Source: Armatimonadetes bacterium CG06_land_8_20_14_3_00_66_21 (GTDB lineage Bacteria; Armatimonadota; Abditibacteriia; CG2-30-66-41). Taken from it: a DNA stretch of 36,633 nucleotides. Each line of letters starts with the position of its first letter. The stretch's first letter is position 1. Location of the stretch: positions 859 through 37,491 of the forward strand of contig PEVN01000507.1 in the NCBI GenBank assembly GCA_002779825.1. Direction: 5' to 3'. The notes under the pieces were generated by a model, which worked only from the letters and a program-made list of their open reading frames with translations, searched no databases and was not told the origin of the DNA. Shown here one piece after another: positions 16,061 to 24,449 of the stretch. The position numbers and the translations under genes were made by a program.

Positions 16061-18514
16061 ATGATGCACCCCCCTCAGCAACACCTCGCCCTCGTGATCT
16101 GTTTGCTCTGCGCCCTCGTCCATGCCGGGCTCGCCGCCGAGTACCACGTGAGCCCCGCCGGATCCGACGACGCGCCGGGCACGGCGGGTGCGCCCTTCCG
16201 CACGCTCGCCAAGGCCGCCGCACAGCTCGGCCTCGGTGATGTCTGCACCATTCATGAGGGGGTCTACCGCGAGGTCCTGGTTGTGCCGCGCTCGGGCGAA
16301 CCGGGAAAGCCGATCCGGATCCAGGCGGCCGCAGGCGAGCGGGTCGTGCTCTCGGCGACAGAGCCGCTGGAAGCTGACTGGACGAAGCAGGAGAATGGCG
16401 TCTACGTCGCGCGGATCGTCCCGCTCCCGGCGCAGCTCTTCTTTGACGGGCAGATGGCTCGGGAGGCCCACTGGCCCAACGGCGCCTACGGCGATCTCAT
16501 GGACCGGCCGTGCGTGCAGGCCGAAGAGGGAACGGGGTACGAGAAGCTCGTCTGCCGGGAGCTGCCTCCCGGCGACTTCAACGGAGGCTATGCGCTGATC
16601 TGGCGTGGCGGCGCGTGGACGAATGAGACGGCGCGCATCAAGGACTATCGGCCGGGCGAGTCGCTGGCGTTCGACCCGCCCTTTGAGCCCCACAGCGACC
16701 AGTACCACCAAGGGGATGCGTTCAAGCCCAAAGCTGGCAACCGCTTTTTGCTGGTCGGCTCGTTAGCCGCGCTCGACGCTCCCGGTGAGTGGTTCGCCGA
16801 CGCGACGACGGGACTGACGCACTTCCTGCCGCCTCCAGGGAAGGCGCCGGCCGAACTGCGGCTCGAGGTCAAAGCCCGCGACCAGGTCCTGGTGCTGCGG
16901 GGGTGCAGCCACCTCGTGGTCAGCGGTCTTGAGCTCTTCGGCGGCGCGTTCGACCTGACCGACGCCAACGACTGTCTGTTGGAGAACATCACCAGCTTCT
17001 ACAGCAACGACTTCACGCGAACCGCCAAGCAAGTCCCTCCGCATCCGACGAACCGGCTCAGTGGCAACCGCAACACCCTGCGGCGGTGTCACGTCGCCTA
17101 CACCGCCGGCACGGGACTCGACATCAAGGGCGAGGGCAATACCCTCACCCACTGCGTCCTGCACGACCTCGGCTACATGGGGACCTACGAGGGGGCGCTG
17201 CAGGTGATTGGGACGAAGGGCACGGTCATCGACCACTGCAGCCTCTACCGGTCGGGACGCGACCTGATCCTCCATCACAAAGCGGAGAACCTGCGGATCA
17301 CCTACTGCGACCTGCACCATGCAGTCATGCTCAACGATGACGCCGGGGCAACCTACGCCTGGGGCACGGAGGGCAAAGGCAGCGTTATCGCCTACAACTG
17401 GGTCCACCACAGTGTCCAGGAGCACACGGTGGGCATCTACCTGGACAACTTCTGCAGCGACTTCGTGGTTCACCACAACGTTGTGTGGGCTTGCGGCTCG
17501 TCGGGTATCACCCTCAACTGCGAGGCCCACAACCACCTGGTCGCCAACAACACCATCGCCCAATGCCCCAAGGCCTTCGGCACCTTCGCGTACCACGCCT
17601 ACTCGCCTGACCAAACCGGCACGCGGATTGTGAACAACCTGCTTCTCGCTCAGTTCGACGCCAACGATCCGGGGCAGGTGATCTCAGGGGAGAAGGGCGC
17701 CGTGCCTGAAGCAAACGGTACCGGCGCCGTGGACGCCGACGGCGTGCCGACAGCAAACTCGAAGGCTGTCGATGCGGGCGTCGTCCTCCCCGGGATCACC
17801 GACGGCTTCGTCGGCGCGGCGCCCGACCTCGGCGCCTACGAACGGGGCGGCACGCTCTGGCGGCCGGGCGCGGACTGGGACCCACACCCCACCCTCCGCC
17901 CCGACATCGCCTTTGCGCCGCAGGCGCCAGTCACGGAAGGCAGCATGATCGAGAGCGGGCTGCTGCTTTGGCTCGACGCGTCGGCAGAAGGCACGCTGGA
18001 CCAGACCAATGGCGCCCTGACGCGCTGGCACGACCGGCGAAAGAGCGGCCCCGCGGCTGCGGCGGGGAAGGGGTTTGCACCGGCCGCAGGCATGGGGAGG
18101 ACGGTCGTCCACTGCACTGGCGAGTCGGCTCTCACCGTCGGTTCCCTGCGCCCCGAGAAGGGGGCGGCCACGGTCCTGATCGTGGCCGGCTCGGCGAGCA
18201 CTGCCACCAAACCGTGGCAACGGCTCTTTGTGTCGTGGTCCGGCGAGGGCTCCGACTGGGTGACCCCCAACTTCAGCCTCATGCGCCCCAACGCCGACAA
18301 GCCGACGCCCTTCAAGCCGCGCCTCTTCCTGAGCCAGTTCCCTGCGGGTGTGGCACTCGACAACTTCAGCCTGGCCAACTCCGCGCAAGGAACCGGTCAG
18401 GGCTTCCTTGGCGACCTGGCAGAAGTGCTCGTCTTCGACCGTCAACTGCGGTTCGACGAACTGCTCGCGCTCCAGAACTACCTTCGCGACAAGTGGTCAC
18501 TCGGGAGCAACTGA
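16061..18514 (+). CDS. secreted right-handed beta-helix protein with C-terminal LamG-like domain
   Basis: An 817-residue protein. AAGGAG eight bases before the ATG at 16061 supports this start. The signal peptide HLALVICLLCALVHAGLAA precedes EYHVSPAGSDDAPGTAGAPFRTL, the usual opening of PL-type beta-helix proteins. About 550 residues of parallel rungs follow (GCSHLVVSGLELFGG, NTLRRCHVAYTAGTGL, FVVHHNVVWACGSSG). From about 630 a concanavalin/LamG sandwich begins (GLLLWLDASAEGTL) and ends with LAEVLVFDRQLRFDELLALQNYL, the usual close of LamG-like domains. It is probably an extracellular polysaccharide lyase or hydrolase whose LamG domain holds glycan. The specific substrate cannot be called. 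The frame is intact and well preserved. Confidence 0.82.
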   Translation: MMHPPQQHLALVICLLCALVHAGLAAEYHVSPAGSDDAPGTAGAPFRTLAKAAAQLGLGDVCTIHEGVYREVLVVPRSGEPGKPIRIQAAAGERVVLSATEPLEADWTKQENGVYVARIVPLPAQLFFDGQMAREAHWPNGAYGDLMDRPCVQAEEGTGYEKLVCRELPPGDFNGGYALIWRGGAWTNETARIKDYRPGESLAFDPPFEPHSDQYHQGDAFKPKAGNRFLLVGSLAALDAPGEWFADATTGLTHFLPPPGKAPAELRLEVKARDQVLVLRGCSHLVVSGLELFGGAFDLTDANDCLLENITSFYSNDFTRTAKQVPPHPTNRLSGNRNTLRRCHVAYTAGTGLDIKGEGNTLTHCVLHDLGYMGTYEGALQVIGTKGTVIDHCSLYRSGRDLILHHKAENLRITYCDLHHAVMLNDDAGATYAWGTEGKGSVIAYNWVHHSVQEHTVGIYLDNFCSDFVVHHNVVWACGSSGITLNCEAHNHLVANNTIAQCPKAFGTFAYHAYSPDQTGTRIVNNLLLAQFDANDPGQVISGEKGAVPEANGTGAVDADGVPTANSKAVDAGVVLPGITDGFVGAAPDLGAYERGGTLWRPGADWDPHPTLRPDIAFAPQAPVTEGSMIESGLLLWLDASAEGTLDQTNGALTRWHDRRKSGPAAAAGKGFAPAAGMGRTVVHCTGESALTVGSLRPEKGAATVLIVAGSASTATKPWQRLFVSWSGEGSDWVTPNFSLMRPNADKPTPFKPRLFLSQFPAGVALDNFSLANSAQGTGQGFLGDLAEVLVFDRQLRFDELLALQNYLRDKWSLGSN

Positions 18515-18613
18515 CCAGGGCGCCTGCGGCGGGAGTCCGGGATTGTGGGAGGAACCATTTTCGCCGGTCCTCCTCGATACTCCGTGAAGAACCCAATTGT
18601 CGCGTCCCTCATG

Positions 18614-18641
18614 TGATACAGGGCGCCGCGAGTGTTACAAT
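18614..18641 (+). promoter_or_regulatory. possible promoter of the HEPN-MNT module
   Basis: TGATAC (18614-18619) and TACAAT (18636-18641) are 16 bases apart and about 50 bases before the GTG at 18693. The -10 is good and the -35 weak. The 18515-18692 gap shows no other clear signal. Confidence 0.3.
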
Positions 18642-18692
18642 CGGGCACCATGCGTGCGAGTCAGGGCGCGACTTCGTGAAGGAGGGACCGCA

Positions 18693-19001
18693 GTGAACCG
18701 AAGCAGTGTCAGCCTGCCTGATGACCGGATCGCTGACTTCTGCCGCCGGCACCATGTCCGCAAGCTGTCGCTGTTCGGCTCGGTGCTGCGGGAGGACTTC
18801 ACGCCGGACAGCGACGTAGACGTGCTGGTGGAGTTTGAGCCGGACCGCACGCCGGGCCATTTCCGGCTGTTCGACATGGAAGAGGAGCTCTCCAACATGG
18901 TCGGCGGCCGCAAGGTGGACCTGCGGACGCCACAGGAGATCAGTCGCTACTTCCGCCGGCAGGTGCTCGACACAGCCGAGGTGCACTATGTCGCAGGATG
19001 A
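18693..19001 (+). CDS. mntA: MNT-type nucleotidyltransferase antitoxin (MntA-like)
   Basis: A 102-residue minimal nucleotidyltransferase. It has the GS-x10-DxD signature FGSVLREDFTPDSDVDVLVEF (Ser30, Asp41, Asp43) and a third acidic residue, Asp76, in KVDL. MntA proteins AMPylate the partner HEPN toxin HepT and so block it. AAGGAGGG a few bases before the GTG at 18693 supports that start. It overlaps hepT by 14 bp, typical of the pair. Length and catalytic residues are complete, so the antitoxin should be active. Confidence 0.9.
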   Translation: MNRSSVSLPDDRIADFCRRHHVRKLSLFGSVLREDFTPDSDVDVLVEFEPDRTPGHFRLFDMEEELSNMVGGRKVDLRTPQEISRYFRRQVLDTAEVHYVAG

Positions 19002-19353
19002 CCGGTGGCGACTCCAACACATTCTGGACGCCGCGCATGAAGCGATGGCACTGGCTCAAAGCCAGAGCCGCGACGCGCTCTCCACGGATCGGAAGCTGGC
19101 CCTATCGCTCTGCCACCTCCTCACCATCATCGGCGAGGCCGCACGGTACGTGTCGGACGCGGAGCGAGACCTCCATCCGCAGGTTCCCTGGCGCAAGATG
19201 GTGGGACTGCGCGACCGCGTAGTGCACCGGTACTTCGACACCAACCTGGACACCCTCTGGCAGATCGTGCAAGAAGACCTGCCAGAACTCGTGTCAGCCC
19301 TTGAGGATCTGCTGCCACCCCTGGACGTAACGGAAGAAGTCGCGGCGCCATGA
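18988..19353 (+). CDS. hepT: HEPN-domain toxin (HepT, DUF86-like)
   Basis: A 121-residue all-alpha HEPN protein. The catalytic R-x4-H motif is RDRVVH (Arg75-His80), followed by RYF with Tyr82, the residue type AMPylated by MntA in characterised systems. It is an RNase that probably cleaves tRNA when not modified. The ATG at 18988 lies inside the mntA 3' end. Its stop overlaps the next gene's start (ATGA at 19350), so mntA, hepT and the YgiT-like gene are translationally linked. The toxin appears intact. Confidence 0.9.
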   Translation: MSQDDRWRLQHILDAAHEAMALAQSQSRDALSTDRKLALSLCHLLTIIGEAARYVSDAERDLHPQVPWRKMVGLRDRVVHRYFDTNLDTLWQIVQEDLPELVSALEDLLPPLDVTEEVAAP

Positions 19354-19601
19354 CACCCTCAAGCATGAAGACAACCTGTTTTATGTGTGGCGGACGACTC
19401 ACTACCGCGCGCGTGCGGGTCGTGCGCCAACGCGGCGACGAGATCGGCCTGTTTGACGCGGTCCCGGCGAAGGTGTGCGAGCACTGTGGAGAGCAGTACG
19501 TCGGTCTCAAGGCGGCACGTGGCATGGAGACCGCAATGGCGGCCCCTGAAAAGCCGAGCCGCACGGTCAAAGTGCCCGTCTACGCGCTGCAGGAGGCGTG
19601 A
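19350..19601 (+). CDS. YgiT-type zinc-finger protein
   Basis: An 83-residue protein with two CxxC pairs, Cys10-Cys13 (CFMC) and Cys43-Cys46 (CEHC), then EQYVGLKAARGMETAM, the classic YgiT/MqsA N-terminal zinc-binding domain. In full-length MqsA this is followed by a helix-turn-helix; here the protein ends before that. Such stand-alone YgiT proteins normally sit beside a DUF4258 or other small toxin. The start overlaps the hepT stop. An ATG five codons on is an alternative. Possible role: accessory antitoxin or regulator, by inference only. Confidence 0.8.
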   Translation: MTPSSMKTTCFMCGGRLTTARVRVVRQRGDEIGLFDAVPAKVCEHCGEQYVGLKAARGMETAMAAPEKPSRTVKVPVYALQEA

Positions 19602-19680
19602 ACTCGCAGGGCGCGTGTTGCTGTGGATGCCCTCCGGCCGTTTGCCTCGTGAGCACACGCGATTCCCTTGTGGCAACACC

Positions 19681-19965
19681 ATGGCCGAACCAAGCCAAGC
19701 GACCCTCGCCAAGCAGTCCCGGGAGCAGGCCAAGCGCACAATTGCGCAGGCGTTCCGGGCTGAGTTCCCCACGGATACGGTGGACGTGTCCGACGGCTAC
19801 CAGGACAACCTCCATGTGGTGGTCGTATCGCGGCGCTTCGACGGCCTTTCTGAGTCGGACAAGCAAGATCTGGTGTGGCAGCTCATCGATGAGTCCGACT
19901 TGACCGAGGACGGGAAGTCGCTCATCAGCCTGGTGATGCCGTTGAGTCCGAGCGAACTGAAGTAG
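19681..19965 (+). CDS. small unknown protein, BolA-like in appearance
   Basis: A 94-residue protein starting at the ATG at 19681. An in-frame extension to 19387 is antisense-like noise. The sequence has a helical N-terminus (KQSREQAKRTIAQAFRAEF), then a strand-rich NLHVVVVSRRFDGLSE, a helix DKQDLVWQLIDESD and a hydrophobic SLISLVMPLSPSEL. The alternation and the VVVSRRFDGLS segment recall BolA/YrbA-type folds, but this is an impression, not a match. It lies 79 bp after the YgiT gene on the same strand and could be part of the same transcript. Confidence 0.6.
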   Translation: MAEPSQATLAKQSREQAKRTIAQAFRAEFPTDTVDVSDGYQDNLHVVVVSRRFDGLSESDKQDLVWQLIDESDLTEDGKSLISLVMPLSPSELK

Positions 19966-19975
19966 GAACCGGGCC

Positions 19976-20065
19976 GCCTTCCTGGCGGAGACCGGCGCCA
20001 AGACTGCAGACAACAACGCCCGCGAGAAAGCCTTCCCCCCGCACAGCCTCACCGTCGCCTACCGC
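19976..20065 (+). pseudogene. possible C-terminal scrap of a glycosidase
   Basis: Thirty plus-strand codons read FLAETGAKTADNNARE, then KAFPPHSLTVAYR. Endings of the type PPHSLTV are common in arabinofuranosidases and related beta-sandwich hydrolases. The frame has no start, and it runs into the 3' end of the convergent gene at 20059. It could be chance. Confidence 0.3.
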
Positions 20066-21768
20066 ACCCAAGGTCTGGCCACGGGCAACGCGAAGCGCCC
20101 CTGCCACTCGGGGGCGATGAAGGTGATCTCGCCTTCCCGCACGGCCGTCTGCCGGAGCCCGTGCAGCCCGAAGGCCGCCGCCGCGGCGGGGTCGTCAACT
20201 TCCGGCACTGGTCCCTGGTTCAGCCCTTGACAGACCCGCGTGGGGGCGAAGGAGTGGGTGACGAGGACGCGGTCGGGAGAGCCCGCCAGCCATTCGCGCA
20301 CGTCGTCGGCCGCGTAGGCGGGGTACTCCCACGGTGAGAAGAGGAGCACGCGGTGGTCGTTCAGCACGCGGCGAGGCAGCGGGAAGTAGCCTTGGTGGTG
20401 GTCGTAGTGAAGGTCTACCAGCGGACCGGACAGGCTGTATGCTTGGGAGGTCGCGTAGTCGGAGCTGTCGGCGTGGTACAGGACGGAACGGGTGGAGATG
20501 GAGAGGACATCGCATGGCGGGCGGACGGCCTGGTCCTCGCCGTACTTGAGGAACCCGTCCATGGCTTTCTCGTACCCGTCCCACAAGTTGGCGTAGAGCC
20601 CGCCGGGGTCCTGCATCTCCTTGAGGGGCGCCCACATGTAGTCCTCTTCGCGGTCGTCGAACTGCCCGGCGGCGGCCTGGGCGTAGGTGATCGCGTAGTT
20701 GGCCTTGGCATCCCAGTAGTGCGGGCGCGCCGGGCCGAAGCCGGAGTCAGGAGAGCCCCCGGCCGCTCCGGTCTCGCCGATCAGCCCCAAACGTTTGCCG
20801 GACTCGCGGAACGGGCGCGCGAAGTACCACAGGTTGTGGTACGCGGCCACGGCAATCCAGGCCGAGCCCCACTGCTCCAGCCACGGCTCGCCCGTTCCGT
20901 GCAGCCGGCCCCACGTCAGCAGGTCGGTGCCGTTGCCGAAGTTCTCCGGGTTCAGTGAGGCCTGCAGCTCTCCCCCGAGCGACTGCGCGCACTCGCCGCA
21001 CTCCTGGGCGTACCGCAGCCAGCAGTAGTGGTAGAGCCCGTAGAAGAGGAACAGGCTGCGGCGCTTCTCCGGCGTCGCGTCCGGCCCACTCTCGTTGGGG
21101 CGGGCGGGGACGTACTTGTCCCACGACGCGCAGCCCACCTCCTGCGGTCTGAAGTGAAGCCCCGACAGTTCGTGGAAGTAGTCCCAGAAGGAGAGGGTCC
21201 GGGCGCCCTCGGCGTCGATGACCCGCAACCCGCCATCGTCAGCCCGGAGCGCCGCCCGGTAGGCCGCGAGGTCCGCCTCGGAGTACCCCCACCTGCCGCC
21301 GAGGTATGGCCACACGTAGTCCACCATCGTGAACGACGCCGCTCCCACTTCGCGCAGCGCCACGTCGAGGTTGCGCTTCAGCGCGGCCACCGTCGCCGGA
21401 TGGCAGTAGTCGGCAGCGGGGTGCGCGAACCCAAGCTGCGGGGGCGTCCGCCCGAGAAAGTCCACCGCCCAGCACTTGTGCTCGTCCAGGTAGCCCGCGG
21501 GGAAGGCGGGCGCCACCGACTGCAGGGAGTAGACAATCCCCAGCTCCTTGGCCGCCTGCGCCAGCAGCTTCATCTGGGGCACTTCCGAATCGGCGTAAGC
21601 GCGGCAGTACTCCAGCGTCGGCCAGCGCGTATGCAAACCTGTCAGCAACTCGCCGTCGCCGCCGAACCCGCAGAAGCGCGCGCGGTGGTCGGCGGAAGTT
21701 GCGGCGGTCGACAGCAGTGAGAGGAGTAGCGCGCAGGGGAGGAGGAGCTTCAGCAGGGTGCATCCCAC
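20059..21768 (-). CDS. secreted hydrolase-like barrel protein of unknown substrate
   Basis: A 569-residue protein whose signal peptide (TLLKLLLPCALLLSLLSTAATSA) starts at the GTG at 21768. The reading frame stays open upstream to 22749, but that stretch is a repeat element and fragments of two unrelated genes, so it is not part of this protein. The mature part looks like a TIM-barrel enzyme: FTMVDYVWPYLGGRWG, then WKDY-type and ASLNPENFGNG segments. A C-terminal alpha/beta domain (LNDHRVLLFSPWEYPAYAADDVREWL) resembles the GATase-like beta-galactosidase trimerisation domain. The C-terminus may be shorter than in relatives. The left arm of the repeat at 21756 overlaps the first codons, so insertion may have altered the start or promoter. 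The catalytic residues are not assigned. Confidence 0.65.
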   Translation of the reverse strand: MGCTLLKLLLPCALLLSLLSTAATSADHRARFCGFGGDGELLTGLHTRWPTLEYCRAYADSEVPQMKLLAQAAKELGIVYSLQSVAPAFPAGYLDEHKCWAVDFLGRTPPQLGFAHPAADYCHPATVAALKRNLDVALREVGAASFTMVDYVWPYLGGRWGYSEADLAAYRAALRADDGGLRVIDAEGARTLSFWDYFHELSGLHFRPQEVGCASWDKYVPARPNESGPDATPEKRRSLFLFYGLYHYCWLRYAQECGECAQSLGGELQASLNPENFGNGTDLLTWGRLHGTGEPWLEQWGSAWIAVAAYHNLWYFARPFRESGKRLGLIGETGAAGGSPDSGFGPARPHYWDAKANYAITYAQAAAGQFDDREEDYMWAPLKEMQDPGGLYANLWDGYEKAMDGFLKYGEDQAVRPPCDVLSISTRSVLYHADSSDYATSQAYSLSGPLVDLHYDHHQGYFPLPRRVLNDHRVLLFSPWEYPAYAADDVREWLAGSPDRVLVTHSFAPTRVCQGLNQGPVPEVDDPAAAAAFGLHGLRQTAVREGEITFIAPEWQGRFALPVARPWVR

Positions 21769-21897
21769 GATTACGGGGCCCCAGTAGCGTAGTCCCTTGT
21801 GGGCGTCACCCCGCGCACCGGTGACGCTCACAAGGGGCTGCGCTACGAGGTGAACCGAGGGGAGCATTCCGCCCCCCCGTAATCGCGGGATGCACCC
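21756..21897. repeat. nested inverted-repeat element of 142 bp
   Basis: Outer arms 21756-21778 and 21875-21897 match at 22 of 23 positions (GGGTGCATCCC at the edge). Inside, 21784-21810 and 21820-21846 match at 24 of 27 positions around a 9-nt loop; the inner edge is GTAGCG. The left outer arm overlaps the first codons of the hydrolase starting at 21768. The right arm abuts the truncated DUF4276 gene. No coding capacity of its own is recognised. The mismatches are mostly transitions that still allow some G-U pairing. Confidence 0.85.
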
Positions 21898-21944
21898 CTT
21901 CAGCATGTGGGCGCAGTCCTCGCCATGAGGACCATCTCGTCCAG

Positions 21945-22101
21945 TAGCTTTTTCAGGTGCGTCCCGGAGGAGGTCCGCCCAGCCGTTGAACCGCACCACC
22001 TTGAGCCCAACGGGCTGCGGCAGTTCCCTGTCCAACCATCGCTTCAGGAACGAGGGCAGTGACTTCTCGGTGTACCCCTCCACGAAGAGGCCGAACTTCA
22101 T
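21945..22101 (-). pseudogene. N-terminal fragment of a DUF4276-family protein
   Basis: MKFGLFVEGYTEKSLPSFLKRWL begins at the ATG at 22101. It has the start of the DUF4276 fold, a TOPRIM-like domain often encoded directly after an AAA ATPase. Only about 52 residues (to DLLRDAPEK) look native; the rest of the usual 200 or so is missing, and the frame continues into unrelated sequence and the repeat element. It overlaps the ATPase stop by four bases, which shows the original operon. Confidence 0.68.
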
Positions 22102-23108
22102 CCCAGGTCCTCCAGTTCGCCCGACTCGAACAGCGCCCCAAGGGAGTACTCCTGAAGCCAAGTCTCCAACTCGTTGGCCGCCAACGGGGCCAGGACCGTC
22201 TGACCTTCCGCCCACTTCACCACTGTGGTCGCGGGCCGAGTCTCGCCAAACGCATCCAGGAACTGGGGCGAATGGGTCGTCAGGATCACCTGCACGCGTT
22301 CCGCCGCGTCCACTGCGTGCTCGGCGACGATGGGTAGCATGGAGAAGTGCAGTCCCGTCTCCGGCTCCTCGAGGCAAATGAGCGGAGGTGGCCAAGGTGA
22401 GGTCAAGACGATCAGGAGGAAGAGGAACCGTAGTGTGCCATCGGACAGATCGGCCGCCGACTGTTCCCGCCGGAGGCTCTTCCAGCGGACGCGAAGCTGC
22501 ACGCGCTGATCCGCGGCCGGCGGGAACACCAGTTCCTCGTAGTCGTCGCCGAATGCCGCCCGCATCGCCAGATCGATGTCTTTCTTGAAGTCGCGGTTGT
22601 TGGTGTACAGCGTATGCAGCACCTGTGTCAGGTTCTGCCCGTCTGGCGCCACTCGCTTCTCCGTTCGGGCGACGGCAGCCTGCCGGATGGCGGCATCCTG
22701 GTTCACGTGCAAGTCGTGGTACACACACCAACCAGCAAGCTCCGCTCAAAAGGGCGGGATGTGCTTGTTGGCGGCAAACGGACCGGCCGACATCGAGAGC
22801 AGCGTCTCTTCTTCCGAGAGGGACTCCTCCGGTGCAACCAGACCGTGTTCTTCCTCAGCAAACACCCTGGCGCGGAGTCCGTCTCGCTCGATCAGCTTGA
22901 ACGGCTCCTCCTTCTCGCCGGCCTCCACTCGGTGGTAGTTCGCCAGACGCTCTCGATCGACTCGGAAGGCGCTGCTGTTCCCAAGCCGCTCGAGGCGCAC
23001 TTGGTAGGTGAGGCTCTCCCGATCGATAGCGCTTCCGGGGTCAACGGGTGACGTTTTCAGCGAGAAGTCGATCGAGCTGGCTTGCCCGTCCCACAACAGC
23101 GGGTCCAT
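22098..23108 (-). pseudogene. AAA-type ATPase (DUF2813/OLD-like), N-terminally truncated with a nonsense mutation
   Basis: The C-terminal half is well preserved: DLSDGTLRFLFLLIVL (signature region), LICLEEPETGLH (Walker B) and VILTTHSPQFLDAF (switch). An in-frame TGA at 22746-22748 splits HIPPF from AELAGWCVYHDLHVN. A CGA arginine codon would restore it, pointing to a C-to-T change. Upstream the frame continues for about 120 residues (MDPLLWDGQASSIDFSL), but the Walker A P-loop that should lie further N-terminal is absent: the next gene begins at 23174. With DUF4276 it would have formed an OLD/GajA-like two-gene system, plausibly a defence nuclease, now dead. Confidence 0.75.
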
Positions 23109-23173
23109 GCCGCCCGCTTGCTGACCGACCCCCTTCCGGCGTCTCCTGGTCGACGGCTGTCTCGCCTCGGACT

Positions 23174-24427
23174 TCACGCAGGGTACCCGTACTGCAACAT
23201 CACTTCCGCGTACACCTTCGCCGTAGCCAGGAGGTCGCTGAGCCGCACCGACTCGTTGGCGGCGTGGCCGCCTTTGCCGTCCACTCCATAGCCGATCGTC
23301 GGCACGCCCAAGGTGTTGCGGAACCAGCGCATGTCGAGGAAGCCGCCAGTGATGACGCAGTTGGGATCGCGACGCTTGGCGCTGCGGAAACAGCGGGCGA
23401 ACTCCTTCAGCTCGGGGCAGCGGGAAGAGGTCCATGCTGGTTCGACCCGCAGGAGGGTTTGCGAGGTGACCTTCACCTTCCCCGCCCGCTTCGCGCCGCG
23501 CTCGATTGCTTCGCGCAGGCGCCGTTCGGCGATGTCGAGCTTCTCGTCCGGGAGGACGCGGCGGTCGATGGTGAAGCGGGCGAAGTCGGGGATGGTGTTG
23601 ACGTTGCCGGCAGTGGGGCCGTTGAATCGGCCGCCCATCATCAGCGTGGGCGTCATCGGCTTGCCTTTGTCGCTCAGGAAGCGCGACTGCCGCTTCCCGA
23701 GTTGCTCGCGGTGAGTGCTCAGTGCGTCGATGATCGGCGACAGCGCCTCGAAGGAGTTCGCGCCGCCGAAGGGGTCGGCGGCGTGGGCGGCCTTCCCGTG
23801 TACGTCCACCTCGAGCCACAGCACCCCGCGGTGCGCGACGCACACGTTGCCTTTGCACGCGCCTTCGCCGACGATCACCAAGTCGGGCCTGATCTTCCCG
23901 CTCCGACACAGCCAGCCGGGGCCAAGGTCGCCGCCGGTCTCCTCGTCGGGGGTGAACGAGAACTCGACGTTGCACGCCGGCTCAACGCCCGCCTCCCGCA
24001 GCGCCCGCACGGCGACGAACAGCGCCACAATGGCAGCCTTCATGTCGGAGGTGCCGCGACCGAACAGCCGGCCTTTCTCCACGCGCAGCGCAAACGGGTC
24101 GCCCTTCCAGCCGTCGCCGACACGGACCACGTCGTAGTGAGCGTTGAAGTGCACCGTGGGCAGGCCGGCGTCGACAGCCCAGTTGGCCAGCACCATCGGC
24201 CGCGGGTAGTCGGCCAACGCCGGATCGAAGCGGGCGACCGCCGCTTTGGGGACCCGCAGCTCTCGGTGGGCGATCCCCCAGTTGCCGAATTCCTGGCGGA
24301 GCCGGTCGCACAGGGCGGGGTAGTTCTCACCGGGAGGGTTGATGGTTGCGATTGCGACCAAGTCGCCGAGGAGGTCGGTGGCGTAGGCGGTCGCCCCGCT
24401 GAGGTGCTTTTCCACTGCTGGTGTCAT
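23174..24427 (-). CDS. M20-family metallopeptidase (ArgE/DapE/ACY1-like)
   Basis: A 417-residue zinc amidohydrolase. The metal and catalytic motifs are in order: NAHYDVV (His97, Asp99), FGRGTSDMK (about 122-130, Asp128), TPDEETGG (about 159-166, Glu162/Glu163) and the C-terminal GKGGHAANES (His about 388). It removes an acyl or amino-acid group from small amides in the cytoplasm. Candidate substrates are acetyl-ornithine, succinyl-diaminopimelate or a dipeptide; the sequence does not distinguish them. The length is normal and the start ATG at 24427 is the only good one. It is separated from the FAD gene by the repeat at 24450, so it may be transcribed independently. Confidence 0.88.
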   Translation of the reverse strand: MTPAVEKHLSGATAYATDLLGDLVAIATINPPGENYPALCDRLRQEFGNWGIAHRELRVPKAAVARFDPALADYPRPMVLANWAVDAGLPTVHFNAHYDVVRVGDGWKGDPFALRVEKGRLFGRGTSDMKAAIVALFVAVRALREAGVEPACNVEFSFTPDEETGGDLGPGWLCRSGKIRPDLVIVGEGACKGNVCVAHRGVLWLEVDVHGKAAHAADPFGGANSFEALSPIIDALSTHREQLGKRQSRFLSDKGKPMTPTLMMGGRFNGPTAGNVNTIPDFARFTIDRRVLPDEKLDIAERRLREAIERGAKRAGKVKVTSQTLLRVEPAWTSSRCPELKEFARCFRSAKRRDPNCVITGGFLDMRWFRNTLGVPTIGYGVDGKGGHAANESVRLSDLLATAKVYAEVMLQYGYPA

Positions 24428-24449
24428 CTGCTGACCTCTCGAAATCCCA

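Noticed and set aside
22746..23975. 409-residue minus-strand open frame
   Set aside because: Most of it is the shadow of the M20 peptidase in another frame. Only its last 120 codons are real ATPase sequence.
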